Shown here: in pieces, positions 1-11,107 of the stretch | How the letters are laid out: every line of letters starts with the position of its first letter | Numbering within the stretch: the stretch's first letter is position 1 | Assembly (NCBI GenBank): GCA_019649035.1 | Contig: BMAT01009788.1 | Coordinates: forward strand, 424,004-460,158 | Length of the DNA: 36,155 bases | Direction of reading: 5' to 3' | From: Elysia marginata | Taxonomy: Eukaryota; Mollusca; Gastropoda; Plakobranchidae | The notes under the pieces: generated by a model | Told to the model about the DNA's origin: nothing | What the model saw: only the letters and a program-made list of their open reading frames with translations | Database searches by the model: none | Made by a program: the position numbers and the translations under genes

Positions 1-29
1 GCGCTTATAGCACATTAGTGGATAAGCGC
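1..29. repeat. short inverted repeat at the window edge
   Basis: GCGCTTAT at 1-8 pairs perfectly with ATAAGCGC at 22-29 around a 13-nt loop. The LINE reading frame loses similarity to its family here, just after SRLDYCNSLL. The stem therefore probably belongs to a different repeat that joins or truncates the LINE. Confidence 0.5.
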
Positions 30-1236
30 TATATAAAAATGCTCTTTTAGTAAAGAATTACAATAATCAAGCCTTGAAAAGATAAAAGCTGATACAAGAC
101 ACATCAAGGATGTTTTACCTAGAAAAGATGACATTTTTCTAATCTTAGAGAGTTCACAATACATTTGTTTACAGATATTTCCAATTTGAACATTGTTAGA
201 CAGCATGGAGTCAAAATACACCCCTAGGTTTTTTGCCTTATCACTAAACTGTATGTTTTCATTGCCAACAAAAAAATTTACCACCTGGCATGACACACGT
301 TTTTACAGTATGTTTTGTATTAAACATCACCTCAGTTTTATCATTGTTTAACTTTAACTTATTTGATAACATCCACGCACCAATCTCCTTCACACACGAT
401 TGCATTGACATGACAAGAGAGGAAATTTCAGATGGAGCAGCTGAATTATAAATCTGCATATCATCTGCATAAATGTGATAGCTTAGCCCATGAGCCCTGA
501 TAATAGAACTAACAGGTTTGGTATACATGGTATAAAGTACAGGCCCAAGCACTGATCCCTGAGGAACTCCATAAAGAAGCTTAAATTTAGATGAAATTTC
601 TCCATTAATTGTAACACATTGAGTTCTGTTTGATAGATATGATTCAAACCACTTCAATACAATTCCTGAAATACCAAATGTTTTAGCTAAACGGTCTAAT
701 AAAATGGAGTGATCGATTGTATCGAAAGCAGCACTAAGATCCAAAAGAACAAGAATTGATGATTTTCCATTATCTGCAGCTAGGAGAAGGTAGTTCTGAA
801 CTTTCACTAGAGCAGTCTCTGTGTTATGATATTCTCTGTACGCAGATTGAAAGGGATCAGTAAGATCGAAATTTGATAGGTGGACTTTTAGTTGTCGGAG
901 CACTACTTTCTCTAAAATTTTTGATAAAAATGTCAGGTTTGACACTGGACGATAATTTTTCAAATCTTCACAAGACAAGTTTGATTTTTTTAGTAAAGGA
1001 GAAATGATAGCATGTTATAATGAGGTAGGAACCGTGCCTGTAAAAAGGGAGTCATTAATAATGTCAGTAATAATAGGCAATAAGCAATCTAAGTTCTTCA
1101 CAAGAAGGTCAGTTGGAGTGGGATCAATAACACAAGATTTTAAAGATGACATGACGATTTCTTTCACGATATCACATGATACAGGGTGAAATAAAGACCA
1201 GGTGGTTCCGACAAAATTATCATGTGCTGTATGCAA
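15..1236 (-). mobile_element. 5'-truncated non-LTR retrotransposon (LINE) with reverse transcriptase, inactive
   Basis: Translation gives the core of a CR1/L2/Jockey-type reverse transcriptase. In order, it shows LKNYRPVSNL (RT entry motif), DLSAAFDTIDH (first catalytic Asp), GVPQGSVLGP, and the catalytic YADD box at about 460-471. The C-terminal part has KNLGVYFDS and SRLDYCNSLL near 30-230. The copy is dead. An in-frame TAA sits at 1015-1017, where relatives usually have Lys (TSL*HAIISPLLKK). A frameshift near 294-300 puts the last ~90 residues in another frame. The endonuclease domain is absent, so the element is 5'-truncated at about 1236-1260. It lies antisense in the last intron of the ERM gene, about 140 bp before the terminal exon. 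Seen: RT motifs and breaks. Known: these motifs define the family. The exact clade is uncertain. Confidence 0.9.
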
Positions 1237-1381
1237 GAAAATTCTTCAGAAATGGTTCTCTAAATGAAATGTAAATCTCAATTTTTGTCTTTCTCTCATT
1301 TCATATCAAGAGAAACAAAACAGTAATTTTTTAAATCCACGTTTGTGTTTCCTATTTTTTAATCATAAGTTTTCATTGCAG

Positions 1382-1540
1382 GCACTGCGGGATGACTTGG
1401 AGGTTGAGAGGAGCAAAACAGAGAAGATCGATTTGTTGTATCAAGAGAACCAGAAGGCAGGCATGGACAAGTACAAGACCCTGAAGCAGATCCGCCGTGG
1501 AAATACCAAGCAGAGAGTGGATGAATTTGAATGCATGTAA
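1382..1540 (+). CDS. Terminal coding exon of an ERM-family protein (ezrin/radixin/moesin), C-ERMAD tail
   Basis: The exon encodes 52 residues and a TAA stop, opening in phase 0 after a good acceptor (tttcattgcag, AG at 1380-1381). Its second half, [20 protein letters not shown] followed by FECM, is the near-invariant end of ERM proteins, which in vertebrates reads [20 protein letters not shown] then FESM or FEAL. This is the C-terminal F-actin-binding region. It also docks on the N-terminal FERM domain to hold the protein closed. The Thr at exon residue 33 (KYKT) matches the activating phosphorylation site (moesin T558, ezrin T567). ERM proteins link cortical actin to plasma-membrane proteins. 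The FERM domain and central helix must lie left of position 1. Which ERM paralogue this is cannot be told from the tail; invertebrates commonly have a single moesin-like gene. Confidence 0.93.
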   Translation, partial: ALRDDLEVERSKTEKIDLLYQENQKAGMDKYKTLKQIRRGNTKQRVDEFECM

Positions 1541-2850
1541 ACAATCAGCTGCAGGCATCATGAATTATTGTTATGTTTGTGGTGAGAGGGTATAGACTGC
1601 ATTGAGAGCCTCCCATCAAACTTTACCAAGAAGTTATTTGTTGTTAGGTGAGTTTATGGACAGGAATGTCAGCCATATTTAGCCAGTCTGTAAGGTATGT
1701 GTGTACATTGATTCCTTGTGTGTAAATGATGGTTGTTCATTTTGGAATACTTGTTCATGAATTGCAATTTTAATGTTATGGAAATCATTGAACCACTTTT
1801 CTCCAAAGATGGCAACTACCAGGTCGTTCTCAAAGATAATTGTAGGTTTATTGCTTTTAAATTGTCAGCCTCCTCTTACTAATAATTATCAAATCATATG
1901 AACCTTTCTTTCTTTTTTCATTTTTGCAAACCCACCCCTCCAAATTTCTAAAGTTCTAAGGAAAAGAAAACCTGAAGTATTTTATTTTTTTAGATGTGTT
2001 TTGAAGTTAATTGTGATTGTTCCAAAGTTTGAAGGAACAAAAGCAAGCAAAAAAAAAAAAGAAGGGTTTATAGGTAACACCTCAAAAAACTTGGAGGCCA
2101 TTATTTACTAGCTGCACATTATTATACAATTGTTGTGAAAACAAAGTTGTATTGGTTTAGTACTCCAATTAGCCCTACAATTGCAATTTTCAAACTCTGG
2201 TTGCGCTGTTTGTAGCTAGCTGCTTGTATTCAGATTTCCCATGATATATACATTATTTTATATACATAATCATTACATACATATATGCACAGACATAGAT
2301 CTATAGAAAGATGAAAGTTGAATGAAAGATTTTTTCAATGGCAAATGGTGAATATTTAATATCTGTAAATCTTTGATTCTATAAAATAACGTACATTCAC
2401 GTACATGTTTCCTCAATCTGTCATCAATTCAAAATTTGTGCTTTGTTTAACATGCTGATGGCACTTTATGGGTTATTGAAGACATAAAGTAATTACTTAT
2501 GAGTAATATGAAAAGTATTGCTTCATATAGTATTTAGTAAGTATAATTAGACAGTGAATTCCTTTTCTGTAGTCCCTAGAACTAGGCCTGTGTATTTGAT
2601 TTACATTTTTTTGGCAAGAACTTCTCATGACAGATATCTAGATGGATCTTTGAACACAAACTGACAGTGTTATTTTTGGAAAATAAATTAAAAGCTTATC
2701 CATACAGGTTTTTCTTATTCATTTTTTAAATAACTGCCATAAGTAAGGCATGTTTGTTTTTAAATGTGCATTTTATGAAACCATTCCATGAACATATCCA
2801 AAGAAGAGGACTACCAATAACTATAAAGCAATAAAAAGTGTGTTCCTGTA
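1541..2850 (+). other. Probable 3' UTR of the ERM gene
   Basis: This AT-rich non-coding sequence follows the ERM stop codon. It contains AATAAA hexamers at 2682-2687 and 2830-2835; the second is followed by a GT-rich stretch (aagtgtgttcctgtag). Either could end the transcript. No other gene signal was seen. Confidence 0.5.
2830..2835 (+). terminator. Candidate poly(A) signal for the ERM gene
   Basis: AATAAA followed within 10 nt by GTGTGTTCCTGTAG, a plausible downstream GU-rich element. An alternative hexamer lies at 2682-2687. Confidence 0.35.
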
Positions 2851-3795
2851 GTCTAGTAAGATACTTGTGTCTGAACTTTGTCATGTCTTTGTTAGGATGA
2901 AAGGTAGGGATTGAAAGAATTTTACTTGAGGGGAATTTTGTTATGATTAAGTTGTTGAATGTGTGTTTATTTTGTTATGTAACTCACTATTTCAAATAAT
3001 TGCTGACATATTTTTTTTAATATCAAGCCTTTGCACAAACTTGCCATGTAGGATTTAGCTTAGTTAACTGTACACATGTAAAATGTCACTCTAGGGTCAT
3101 TTTTTTCTGTCAGAAGCGACATGTTCATTGCATTTTTCTGTCACATTTGGATTTATGCACGATGTAAAAGAGTCCACACAGGTTTATGGATGTTTTTAAC
3201 AAGAGTTATGAAGGCTACTGTAATCTAGTTGAATTTAGAATCAATTAAGAACAGTCACTGTTTTCATTGCATAAATACCTCATGAGCTATGCATACCTGA
3301 AATAAATTCACAATTTTCCATTTTTAATTCTTTTGGTTGTGTTTGCATGTGTAGAAGATGCAAAATTAGGTCTGTCTTTACAAATAATATGAACAAAACT
3401 AAACAAGTCAGTAATGTGTACATATATTTATATAATTCCATCTGAGATTGGCTTTTATGTATCAAAGAGTTATATGCTAAGAATCACTTTAAAAGTATTG
3501 GACTTGTTAGTAAGAAGTAAAAAAAAAAAATAGGTAAAAGCTCCATGCGTTGAAATTTAGCTAGAAAGTTAGGTCCTCAACCAAATATTACAAGATTTCT
3601 TCACCTTTGTGCCTCACGTCTTACATCACCAATCCTACCCTTTTTTTTTTGACTGAAGTAAAAAAGAAATATCATGTTTTCTTACATGTTTTTTTTTTAT
3701 ACTTAATACATGTTTGCGTTATCATAACTTATAGATTTGTATTTTTGCCCAGGCTCTGGGTAAGTTAAAATAAAATTGTAGAACTGTGAAGAGTT
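2851..3795. other. Intergenic, nothing recognised
   Basis: AT-rich DNA with several poly-A/T runs (about 3521-3530, 3642-3650, 3692-3699). No coding frame with recognisable similarity and no repeat structure was found. Alternative downstream ERM poly(A) sites cannot be excluded. Confidence 0.5.
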
Positions 3796-3797
3796 AT

Positions 3798-3924
3798 ACA
3801 GTTTAGGTTGGATATTTTGAAACCTGTGAGAACAAAACTATCAGTACAAAAAGGAAATAAAGAAAATGGAATGAAGCAAATATTCAAATTTCCAGGCTCA
3901 AATTATTTGGACTCGACTGTAGAT
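3798..3924. mobile_element. Short TA-flanked MITE, copy 1 (pogo/Tigger-like ends)
   Basis: The left end reads TACAGTTTAGGTTGGATATT. The right end, read on the minus strand, is TACAGTCGAGTCCAAATAAT. The shared TACAGT start and the internal pair TTGAAACC / TTGAGCC suggest terminal inverted repeats of a small non-autonomous Tc1/mariner-superfamily element of about 125 bp. It has no coding capacity. A similar copy follows 150 bp downstream. Confidence 0.45.
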
Positions 3925-4078
3925 GTTGTAAGGCCCATGAAAAGCTTTTTTAAAATTTTATTTTTATTTTTAAAACCTGGAAGAGAAACAGTAAGGTTCA
4001 AAATAGTCCAGCTTATACTAAATATGAATTAGCATAGAATCAAAAAAGGCTTAGGGCTTGCAAGTAAAGAACTGATTA

Positions 4079-4252
4079 TTCAGTCAAGTTTGAATATTTT
4101 GAACCCCATGACAGCAAAGTTTAACTCCAATTATTAGTAGACAACTCCAATTATTAGTAAACACTACAAAAAGGAAAGGATGATAATGGTAACCTAAACT
4201 TAGGTTAACATAAACATTTGAATTATCCAGCATTATATGGACTTGACTGTAA
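4079..4252. mobile_element. Short TA-flanked MITE, copy 2
   Basis: The left end reads TTCAGTCAAGTTTGAATATT and continues into TTGAACCCCATGACAGCAAA, matching copy 1 (TTGAAACCTGTGAGAACAAA). The right end on the minus strand is TTTACAGTCAAGTCCATATA. The ends match copy 1 in the same orientation. Inside is a tandem duplication of about 20 bp (AACTCCAATTATTAGTA at 4123 and 4144). Confidence 0.45.
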
Positions 4253-4259
4253 ATTTTTT

Positions 4260-7200
4260 TTTTTTTGGTTTAAAGTAAGCATTGAACCTAAAGGTATTTA
4301 TACTCAAGCTAATTTACTGGGTTTTAAAAAAATTTTTGTTTGTCCTTTTTGTAATCATCAGTCATTCCAAAAAGTGGAAATCTTTTTGTTTTATTTGTTA
4401 TAATATGGTTTATGGGGTTTGCTTCATCCTGTGAACCTTTACATAATATAATCTTGCATATTTATACATTTATATCTTAGTTTATCAGCTTTGCAACTGC
4501 GGAAACATGTTATCTTGTTTTAGTAAATTCTTTTACAAAACAACAATAAAGTTCTTATTTCATAGATAAAACGTAAACAGTGTGTAAAATCCTTACTAAT
4601 TTTTTTGTGATGATTAATTTTTGTTCTCTCCGTTAATGATTCCTTCTGTTTTAGACCTTCTGATCTCCCATGCATTTGTCTTAAATTTCCTGATAAATGA
4701 TCCATGCTGGCTTCAGTTTCATAGAGAGTCTTGATTACTACTGCTATCATTATCAAGAAAGGTTATTTTTATGTCTTTTCTACTTAAATGAAATAAAAAT
4801 AGTCTGGAAGTTTTACTGGTATTGGCTTTGTTTCTTGATTTATTCATCAAGACCCTTGGATATTTTTACTTTTGGTGGTCATCTATAAATTTGATATGAC
4901 GGGCTGAGATGCAAAAACCTCTAGGTCCTTTTTTGCTCTTTTGAAAAAAAAAGCCATTTTGTTTTTTATTTCCACTAAATTCCAGGTAAAGTAGAGTTAG
5001 GGCTTTTTATGGAACAGTAGAGGACTGCGGCACCCTCAACTCAGAACAAACCAAAGAAATCTGAAAAGCTAGAGTTATAAACTGTAGGTCCGGCTAGCGA
5101 ACCCCCCAAAAATTGAAAATGGTGCCTGGAGGGTTCTGCATCTGACCCCCTCATATATTCCTACCACTTTTGTACTGAGGTGGCATTCTACCTATTGGTG
5201 TCAAAATTTTTGTTTTTTTTTATCAGTTTTAGCAACAATTAACCTTAGGTGAAAATCTTGGTCTTTAAAAATTTTTGAAGAGGTTTGAAGAGAATACAGC
5301 AAGTTTACAGCATGTAGCCTACATAGTGTGACATGCAATTATGAAGGCCATAGACTCAAGTGTCAAATGCCTTTGTTGCAGCAATCTTGGTTGCAACAGG
5401 GATTGTGATTTTTTTTTCTACTGTGGCACCGCAGGTCTTTTCAACATTACGGTGCCAGTAAATAATTGCAATAAACCTTAAAGCTACTATCATTGAGGTA
5501 GAATCCTAGTAATTAATACACACCTCTACCCTCTTTATAAGGTGGTGCAAAGTCTTTTCATCTATGCTGAGATGAAATATAATCCACTGCTAATTTTATG
5601 TCTTAAATCTTTTAGTCATTACTGATTGCACAGTGGCTGCCTCCACTATTCATCATAATTTCTGAAATTATGATTTATATGAGGCACACTTTTAATCAAG
5701 GATGCAAGTCTTCCAATTTTTTGCAAGAATTCCTATTTTTTAACAGTTTTATTTAGCAAAAAATAGGAAACTCTAAAAAAATGAGACATGAAAATAACTG
5801 AAATACACATGTATGTTAAAGAACACGCTCCAACCTTCAGATTGAAAGAAAATCAAACTATTTCTTTTGCGTTGTAAAGCTGAGTAGAATAGTATCTACC
5901 TTTATTTAGTTGATCTATCAAACATTCTATGGGGGTCCCTGTAACTGTTAGTTATTAGTGTCAGGCGGGGAGCTTTGTAGAGGTGAAAAAAATTTTCCTG
6001 CTTTTTGTGTTTAAGGTGCTTGCATCTTTGTTTTACTTTTAATCATGTTTTGTTTATTTTTTGTGATTGTTGAGGTATTCTTCTGGATTCAATGCCTGCC
6101 TTTGGTGTGATTTAAATCTACTATTTAAGATAAGTCACTTGAAGAATCTAAGTAAAGACCTTCAGCGTGAAACTTTTTTGCTAAGCAGTGTGTTGGTGAC
6201 TTGAATTAACTTGTAAGCTTAAGGGCCGGTGCCACACCCCTCTGAGTAGGGATATACTAGATAGGGGTTATACTTATAGGGGTCCCATGGTAATTTTTAG
6301 ATTTGTTAAAATTATGCAAGTTTATCCTTTTCTCAACACAATGACACCAGATTTTTCTCATAATTTTGAAAATAAGGACCACAACAAAATGCTATTAAAA
6401 TACCTTATTTCAGTAGGAAAAGCAAAGCCTTCAACACATAGTATAATAAGCTATCACCCCTATTACAAACCCTAGCCTGCAGTGTACTTTGGGAAAAGTA
6501 TACTTTCCCAAGCGTGCAATGTCAACACAAACGCATATCAGGGTGAAGACCATTCAAATTTACAGCAAAATTTTCTATAGTCTTTTTCTTGTTACTTTTG
6601 GCCTCTAGAAATAACTTTTTTCCTTGTTTTTCATCTAAAATGCGTAATATTGACAGCAAGTTTACTGCGGAACCACGCTGTAAAACCTCAGGTTTTCTTT
6701 TTCCTTCTATTTGACTTTCTTTTACGCTTTTCTCAAAGTGTCTTTTTTTTAACATATATCTTTGTTTACCTCCAAAAGTTGTTGAGCTATTCACTTCAAA
6801 TGCACCGTTCTCAATTTTTAGTGAAAGCTTTTTTCAACATTTTTGTTTGTTTTATTTAGTTTTACACGTTTTTCTTGAAAAAAAGTTCTTTTTGGCACTT
6901 ATCTTTTATGTAAACTCAAAAAAATTTATAAAAAATCTAAAAAAGCAGCTACAAAAAATCTTGTGACAAAATTTCTAATTTGACTGTAATAAATGATTGC
7001 TTTTTACAAAATGCAAAACCGTTTACTATTTTTATCAAATATGGCGGCTACAACCATCAATTTCTATGGCAACCAAACATTGGAAATGAAAAAATAAACG
7101 TTTTTCTCTGATTTTCGTCCCCCAAACATTATTTCAAAACACATGGCTGCCGCACTGGCCCTTTAGTGAAAACCTTATAATTTGTATCTTACGAGACTGG

Positions 7201-7440
7201 ACAAAAACTTGAAAACTAAGAGTTTTTCAACAAAAACTCGAAAACTAAGAGTACGGGTATTTGAATTATACCTAGTGTACAATTGAGTCAAGATAAGTCG
7301 AGTACACATACTTGTTAAATTTAAATCATATTCATATTACTGATCTTATTTCTCTGTTGTCAAGTATACTAATGACTTGAAATTGAGGATAATTGGAACT
7401 TAATTATCATGAGTTTTGAATTATTTTCTGCTCTACTACT
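4260..7440. other. Intergenic stretch without a supported gene
   Basis: About 3.2 kb of AT-rich DNA. The open frames are short and resemble nothing known. Small structures seen: a hairpin around 6488-6512 (TTGGGAAA / CTTTCCCAA), a repeat-like GGCGGCTA/CTATGGCAACC segment at 7040-7075 of the kind common in animal interspersed repeats, and a tandem duplication at 7205-7250 (GAAAACTAAGAGT twice). No splice-framed exon was found. Confidence 0.5.
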
Positions 7441-7442
7441 AG

Positions 7443-8030
7443 TACAGTGGTATCTGCGAGAAGTCAACTCTTGGTTAAAATCAACACCTGGCAGTGTCTT
7501 GTTTTTTTCCTTCTTTATTTAAGTAACTTTGCTTCGCATTAAATCAACTGCCTCGAACCTAGTTTGGCTTAAAGTCAACCTCGTAGCCAGATGGTAAGAG
7601 ATAGAGAACTCCACATGGGTCTTGATAGAGACAAAGATCTTTTTCCATTCATGATTCAAGACACTGCATACAGCGCATGCTCGCTTGCCTGGGCCCACTG
7701 TCCTGGCAAGGGCCAGAGGGGGAGAGGGGGAGGGCCCAGTAGTACGGCTGGACAGATGCTGATTGGGGCAGTTCACTGATGACTCTCCCACTCTTCCCCC
7801 ACTTCGCCACACCAGTCCAACAAATTGTATGTTTTGGAAACGCAGTGTTTCATTTTTCAGAGTAACCACACTGCGCTGGTTGAATTTATCTGGCTCTTAC
7901 TCTTAGTCTTACTGATAGCACTATGTTGCGCCCCCCCCCCCCTCCGAAAATGGATAAACTCAACCTCGCTTAAAGTCAACATGTTTTTTTTTGGTCCCGA
8001 AGTGTTGACTTTATCAGGATTGTTAGTATA
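7443..8030. mobile_element. Non-autonomous pogo/Tigger-like element, ~590 bp
   Basis: It is flanked by TA. The left end is TACAGTGGTATCTGCGAGAA followed by GTCAAC. The right end, read inward on the minus strand, is TATACTAACAATCCTGATAA followed by AGTCAACACTTCGGGACC. Sub-terminal motifs repeat inside (AAAGTCAACCTCG near 7570; CAACCTCGCTTAAAGTCAAC near 7960). CTTCGGGACC next to an A-run is typical of pogo-type inverted repeats. The interior has no transposase; it holds a G-rich block (7717-7735) and a 12-C run (7931-7942). Related ends occur at 8946-9010 and 20796-21613. Confidence 0.55.
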
Positions 8031-8945
8031 AGGATCTCCCATTCTAAACCGACCATACACTGATCCACCCAGTGACTCTAGGAGTTAGAGACACCTTTAC
8101 GTGAGGTTTAGGATGGTGCCTTAATTGTTTATCTTAAGCCTTATGGGCCTTCCACACTATCACTCTGGTTAAACAGTTTGGAGTGACAAGCTCCTGTAAC
8201 TTGTAAGGCGAAACCTGTCCAAATTACACCAGTTATCCCTTAGGTCAATAACTTTTGGTGTGGGTTTGGTTTCTGTAAGCTTTTAAGGGATTGCAAAGGG
8301 GCTAGCTTAGTACGATGACTAGAGCTAGACTTACAATGTCTAGTTTTTCAGGATTTTGATGATTTTTTTTTCTGCCATTTGGGTTACATATTATTGCATC
8401 AAGGACAAACATGAACAAAGCATGATTGAAAAATTGGTGACTGAAAGAAAGATACACCAGGGATTCCATTTTCGTTATTTTCTATCTTTCACACTAATTT
8501 GAAACAAGTTGATCCCTTAGAGAATGGCATTTCAACGTACCCTAAATGGCATATTTTGTATAAGTTTACTAACACAAGAACATAGCGCCAGGGTTTTCAC
8601 AAAATTGGAGTGGCATCCCTGTACATACATGTATATACATAAATTAATATTGTAAAAGAACGTTGTCTCATCCAGATGATTTCAGTAATTTTTTTGCAGA
8701 TGGACGAACATACCTTTCATGAACTATTAACTGTTCTTCACCCACTTACTGAAAAACAAAAAACAACCGACAATGCTAAAATACGATGACTATGAGCCGG
8801 CACAAGAGGCTATAAGCTACATTGCCTTTTTTAGCAACAATATTGTAACCCTTTTCTTAGATAATGAAGCCTATGTTTTTTAAAAGATTAATCTAAATAA
8901 TTATAAAGAAAATTTTGACAATCCCAATATATATATGTTAAAATC
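8031..8945. other. Intergenic, nothing recognised
   Basis: AT-rich sequence between two related transposon ends, with no supported gene. It could be the remains of a larger element, because the end at 8946-9010 has the same orientation as the right end at 7968-8030. Confidence 0.4.
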
Positions 8946-9010
8946 TCTTGCGCAAATTCAACACATTTTTTTGGGTCCCAACGATTTGACAATATCAGGA
9001 TTCCACTATA
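8946..9010. mobile_element. Solo terminal repeat of the same pogo-like family
   Basis: Read on the minus strand it begins TATAGTGGAATCCTGATATT, then GTCAAATCGTTGGGACCC and an A-run. This matches the right end of the 7443-8030 element position by position (AATCCTGATA, GTCAA, GGGACC, poly-A). No partner end was found nearby. Confidence 0.5.
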
Positions 9011-9486
9011 ATTTACATGTTTTACACTTAGCATCACCTTACTTCTTTTAACTTGCCAATTTGTTGAACCTGATAATGGCTGTGAATAAATGTATGTCAT
9101 GCCATGGTAGATTTAGGGCATTCCAATCTTGAAAAAAATCAGAAATTATTTTAAGACAATAAATATGAATTTTTTTTTCAAGTCAACTGGGTGAAAAACA
9201 AGTATGAGGGCGTCTATCCTCTGGCATAAATGTCTTCCATTTTTTTAATTCATGAATTGGACATGTACTTTGAGTTTGAGGTTTCATTGAAGAATCCTGC
9301 ACCACTAAGTCTTAACTATTTGTATTGCAAAGTGTGCAGGTTTTAGTACTTACAACATAGTTTATGGAAATAGGAACAAGGGATGGAGCTAAAACAAAAC
9401 CTATAAGATTGTCTATAATGATAAAAATAAAAACGCAAATTTATATTACATGTAGCGCCTGTCATCCACAAAAACAGTGCTGAACT

Positions 9487-9692
9487 CATTGTCTCCAAAT
9501 CCATGTGTGGTGCGTGGATGCAGAAATAGTTTCATGCTGTAAGCATCAATAGTACTTGAATCAACTGCCATAGAAATTGGTTCAATTTACCCTTTTGGTA
9601 AAGTACCATGGCACTTTTGATTCATGTACTATAGATGATGAAGGCATGAAATTACTTCTGCATCCACACAACATGCTTGGACTTGGACACTG
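9487..9692. repeat. Foldback element with ~85-bp imperfect inverted arms
   Basis: The left arm (9487-9570) and right arm (9605-9692) are reverse complements. Paired blocks include GTGGATGCAGAA with TTCTGCATCCAC, TTTCATGC with GCATGAAA, and AGTACTTGAATCAA with TTGATTCATGTACT. The loop is about 35 bp. This is a MITE/foldback-type insertion or a structured RNA if transcribed; no coding capacity. Confidence 0.65.
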
Positions 9693-10314
9693 TGGTAAGT
9701 TTTTCTAACAATGCCGTCTTAAGTCTTTATCTCCCCAAAAAATTCTGGCTAAACATGTACAAAAATTGCGGAGGCAATGAGTTAAAGGCATTTACATAAA
9801 ACATCTTAAGCTTACATTCAATCAATTTCAATGTTGTCCACTTTGTCAACATTTCTTTAATAACGTTTTTTGCATTTATGGAATTATTTCCTCTATATCA
9901 TTCATTAACTATTTAACCTATATCCACTTTCCGACTTTTTAAAAATTGATCAACGTACTTACGAAATTAATTATTTGTAAAAAGACAGGATAGAGAGAAG
10001 AAAAATGAGTGCTGTACATTGTAGTACATGTGTATTGATTTTTCGAAAAACGAATATTTTAATAAAAATATAAAAAAGAAAGAAAAACAACACAGCATAT
10101 CCCCATCAAGCTTATTTGTTGTTAATAAACAATCAGGGTAAATAAGCAGGTATAATATTTAAGGATAATCATGAATAAATGTTTCATGATTTACTTGATA
10201 TATCCAAGACAATTTCCAAAAATATGTCGATATAACTAAGCGGATTGTAGATTGTACTGTACACCATGCGCAGTATTACTGTGGTTACTTCAAGTATGGC
10301 AATACAGAGTTTAA
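9693..10314. other. Intergenic, nothing recognised
   Basis: AT-rich, with short A/T runs. A GGAGGCAATGAG motif near 9770 echoes CTCATTGTCTCC at 9485 in inverse orientation, so the foldback may once have extended this far. Confidence 0.35.
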
Positions 10315-10445
10315 GCAGCAACGCGTGAGTATGACGCGAACGTCTGTGGGTCTATTTTTAGAAACTGGTTTCATTATTTTTATAGTTTCCTCAATCTGCT
10401 TTCCCGATTTTCACGTACGCGTAGTGCGACACGGTGCGTGTGCTA
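10315..10445. promoter_or_regulatory. Isolated CpG-rich patch, possible promoter
   Basis: Against a CpG-poor background this 130-bp stretch has many CpGs (AACGCGTGAG, ATGACGCGAACG, CACGTACGCGTAGTGCGACA). CpG clusters often mark unmethylated promoters in invertebrate genomes. No coding exon could be tied to it on either strand, so the call is tentative. Confidence 0.25.
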
Positions 10446-10970
10446 AAGGTCTCTAATAATATAAAACCTAAAAAACTGGAAATAAAAGTGTAAAGAATAG
10501 TAAAGAGATGTTCACCTATAAAAAGTTCAGTTTTGAAATAATGCCATTTGTGAAAGATTGTAAGAAATTTGATGGCTTTGTGATTGTCTCAAGAGTTAAC
10601 TTCATAGGTCTGGGCCTTAGTTCTGAGAAAATATCCCACACAAAAGGTTTACATTTTTCTAAGCTAATGAAAAGCATGTTTAGGTTTCTGCAGTTATCTA
10701 GTGGGAAAGTAAAGGCCAATTATCTCTTGCAGTACAACTATAGCCTCTGAGGAACAAAGAAACATGAATCTGAAGCTACAAACTTAAAAATATAAAATAC
10801 CCATGTTCAATTAGGGAAGATTTTATACACTCTTATACAAAATTATTAAACAGGCTGAGTCAAAATCGACTGGTACTGTGTCTAGGTCTACATTGTATAG
10901 TTACAATCACAAGTTTTTCTTCCCTTATTACATGTATACTAGACTCAGCTCTACATATATGCGTGCATTC

Positions 10971-11003
10971 TAAGTACCTCTTAATCAGATTAAGAGGTAC
11001 TTA
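10971..11003. repeat. 33-nt near-perfect palindrome
   Basis: TAAGTACCTCTTAATC (10971-10986), a single A, then its exact reverse complement GATTAAGAGGTACTTA (10988-11003). There are 16 paired bases per arm with a 1-nt spacer. It lies 105 bp before the left end of the mariner. Confidence 0.85.
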
Positions 11004-11107
11004 AAATCATATTTTCAAGCGATTATTACAAGGTTTGTAAACCACCATGACTAAAACTTTGAAAATAACCAAGGAAAGAGGGTAGAATGCCTTGTCTTCT
11101 ATATATA

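Noticed and set aside
7519..7869. 116-residue minus-strand frame
   Set aside because: It lies wholly inside a non-autonomous pogo-like element, has low-complexity Ser/Pro content and no family resemblance.
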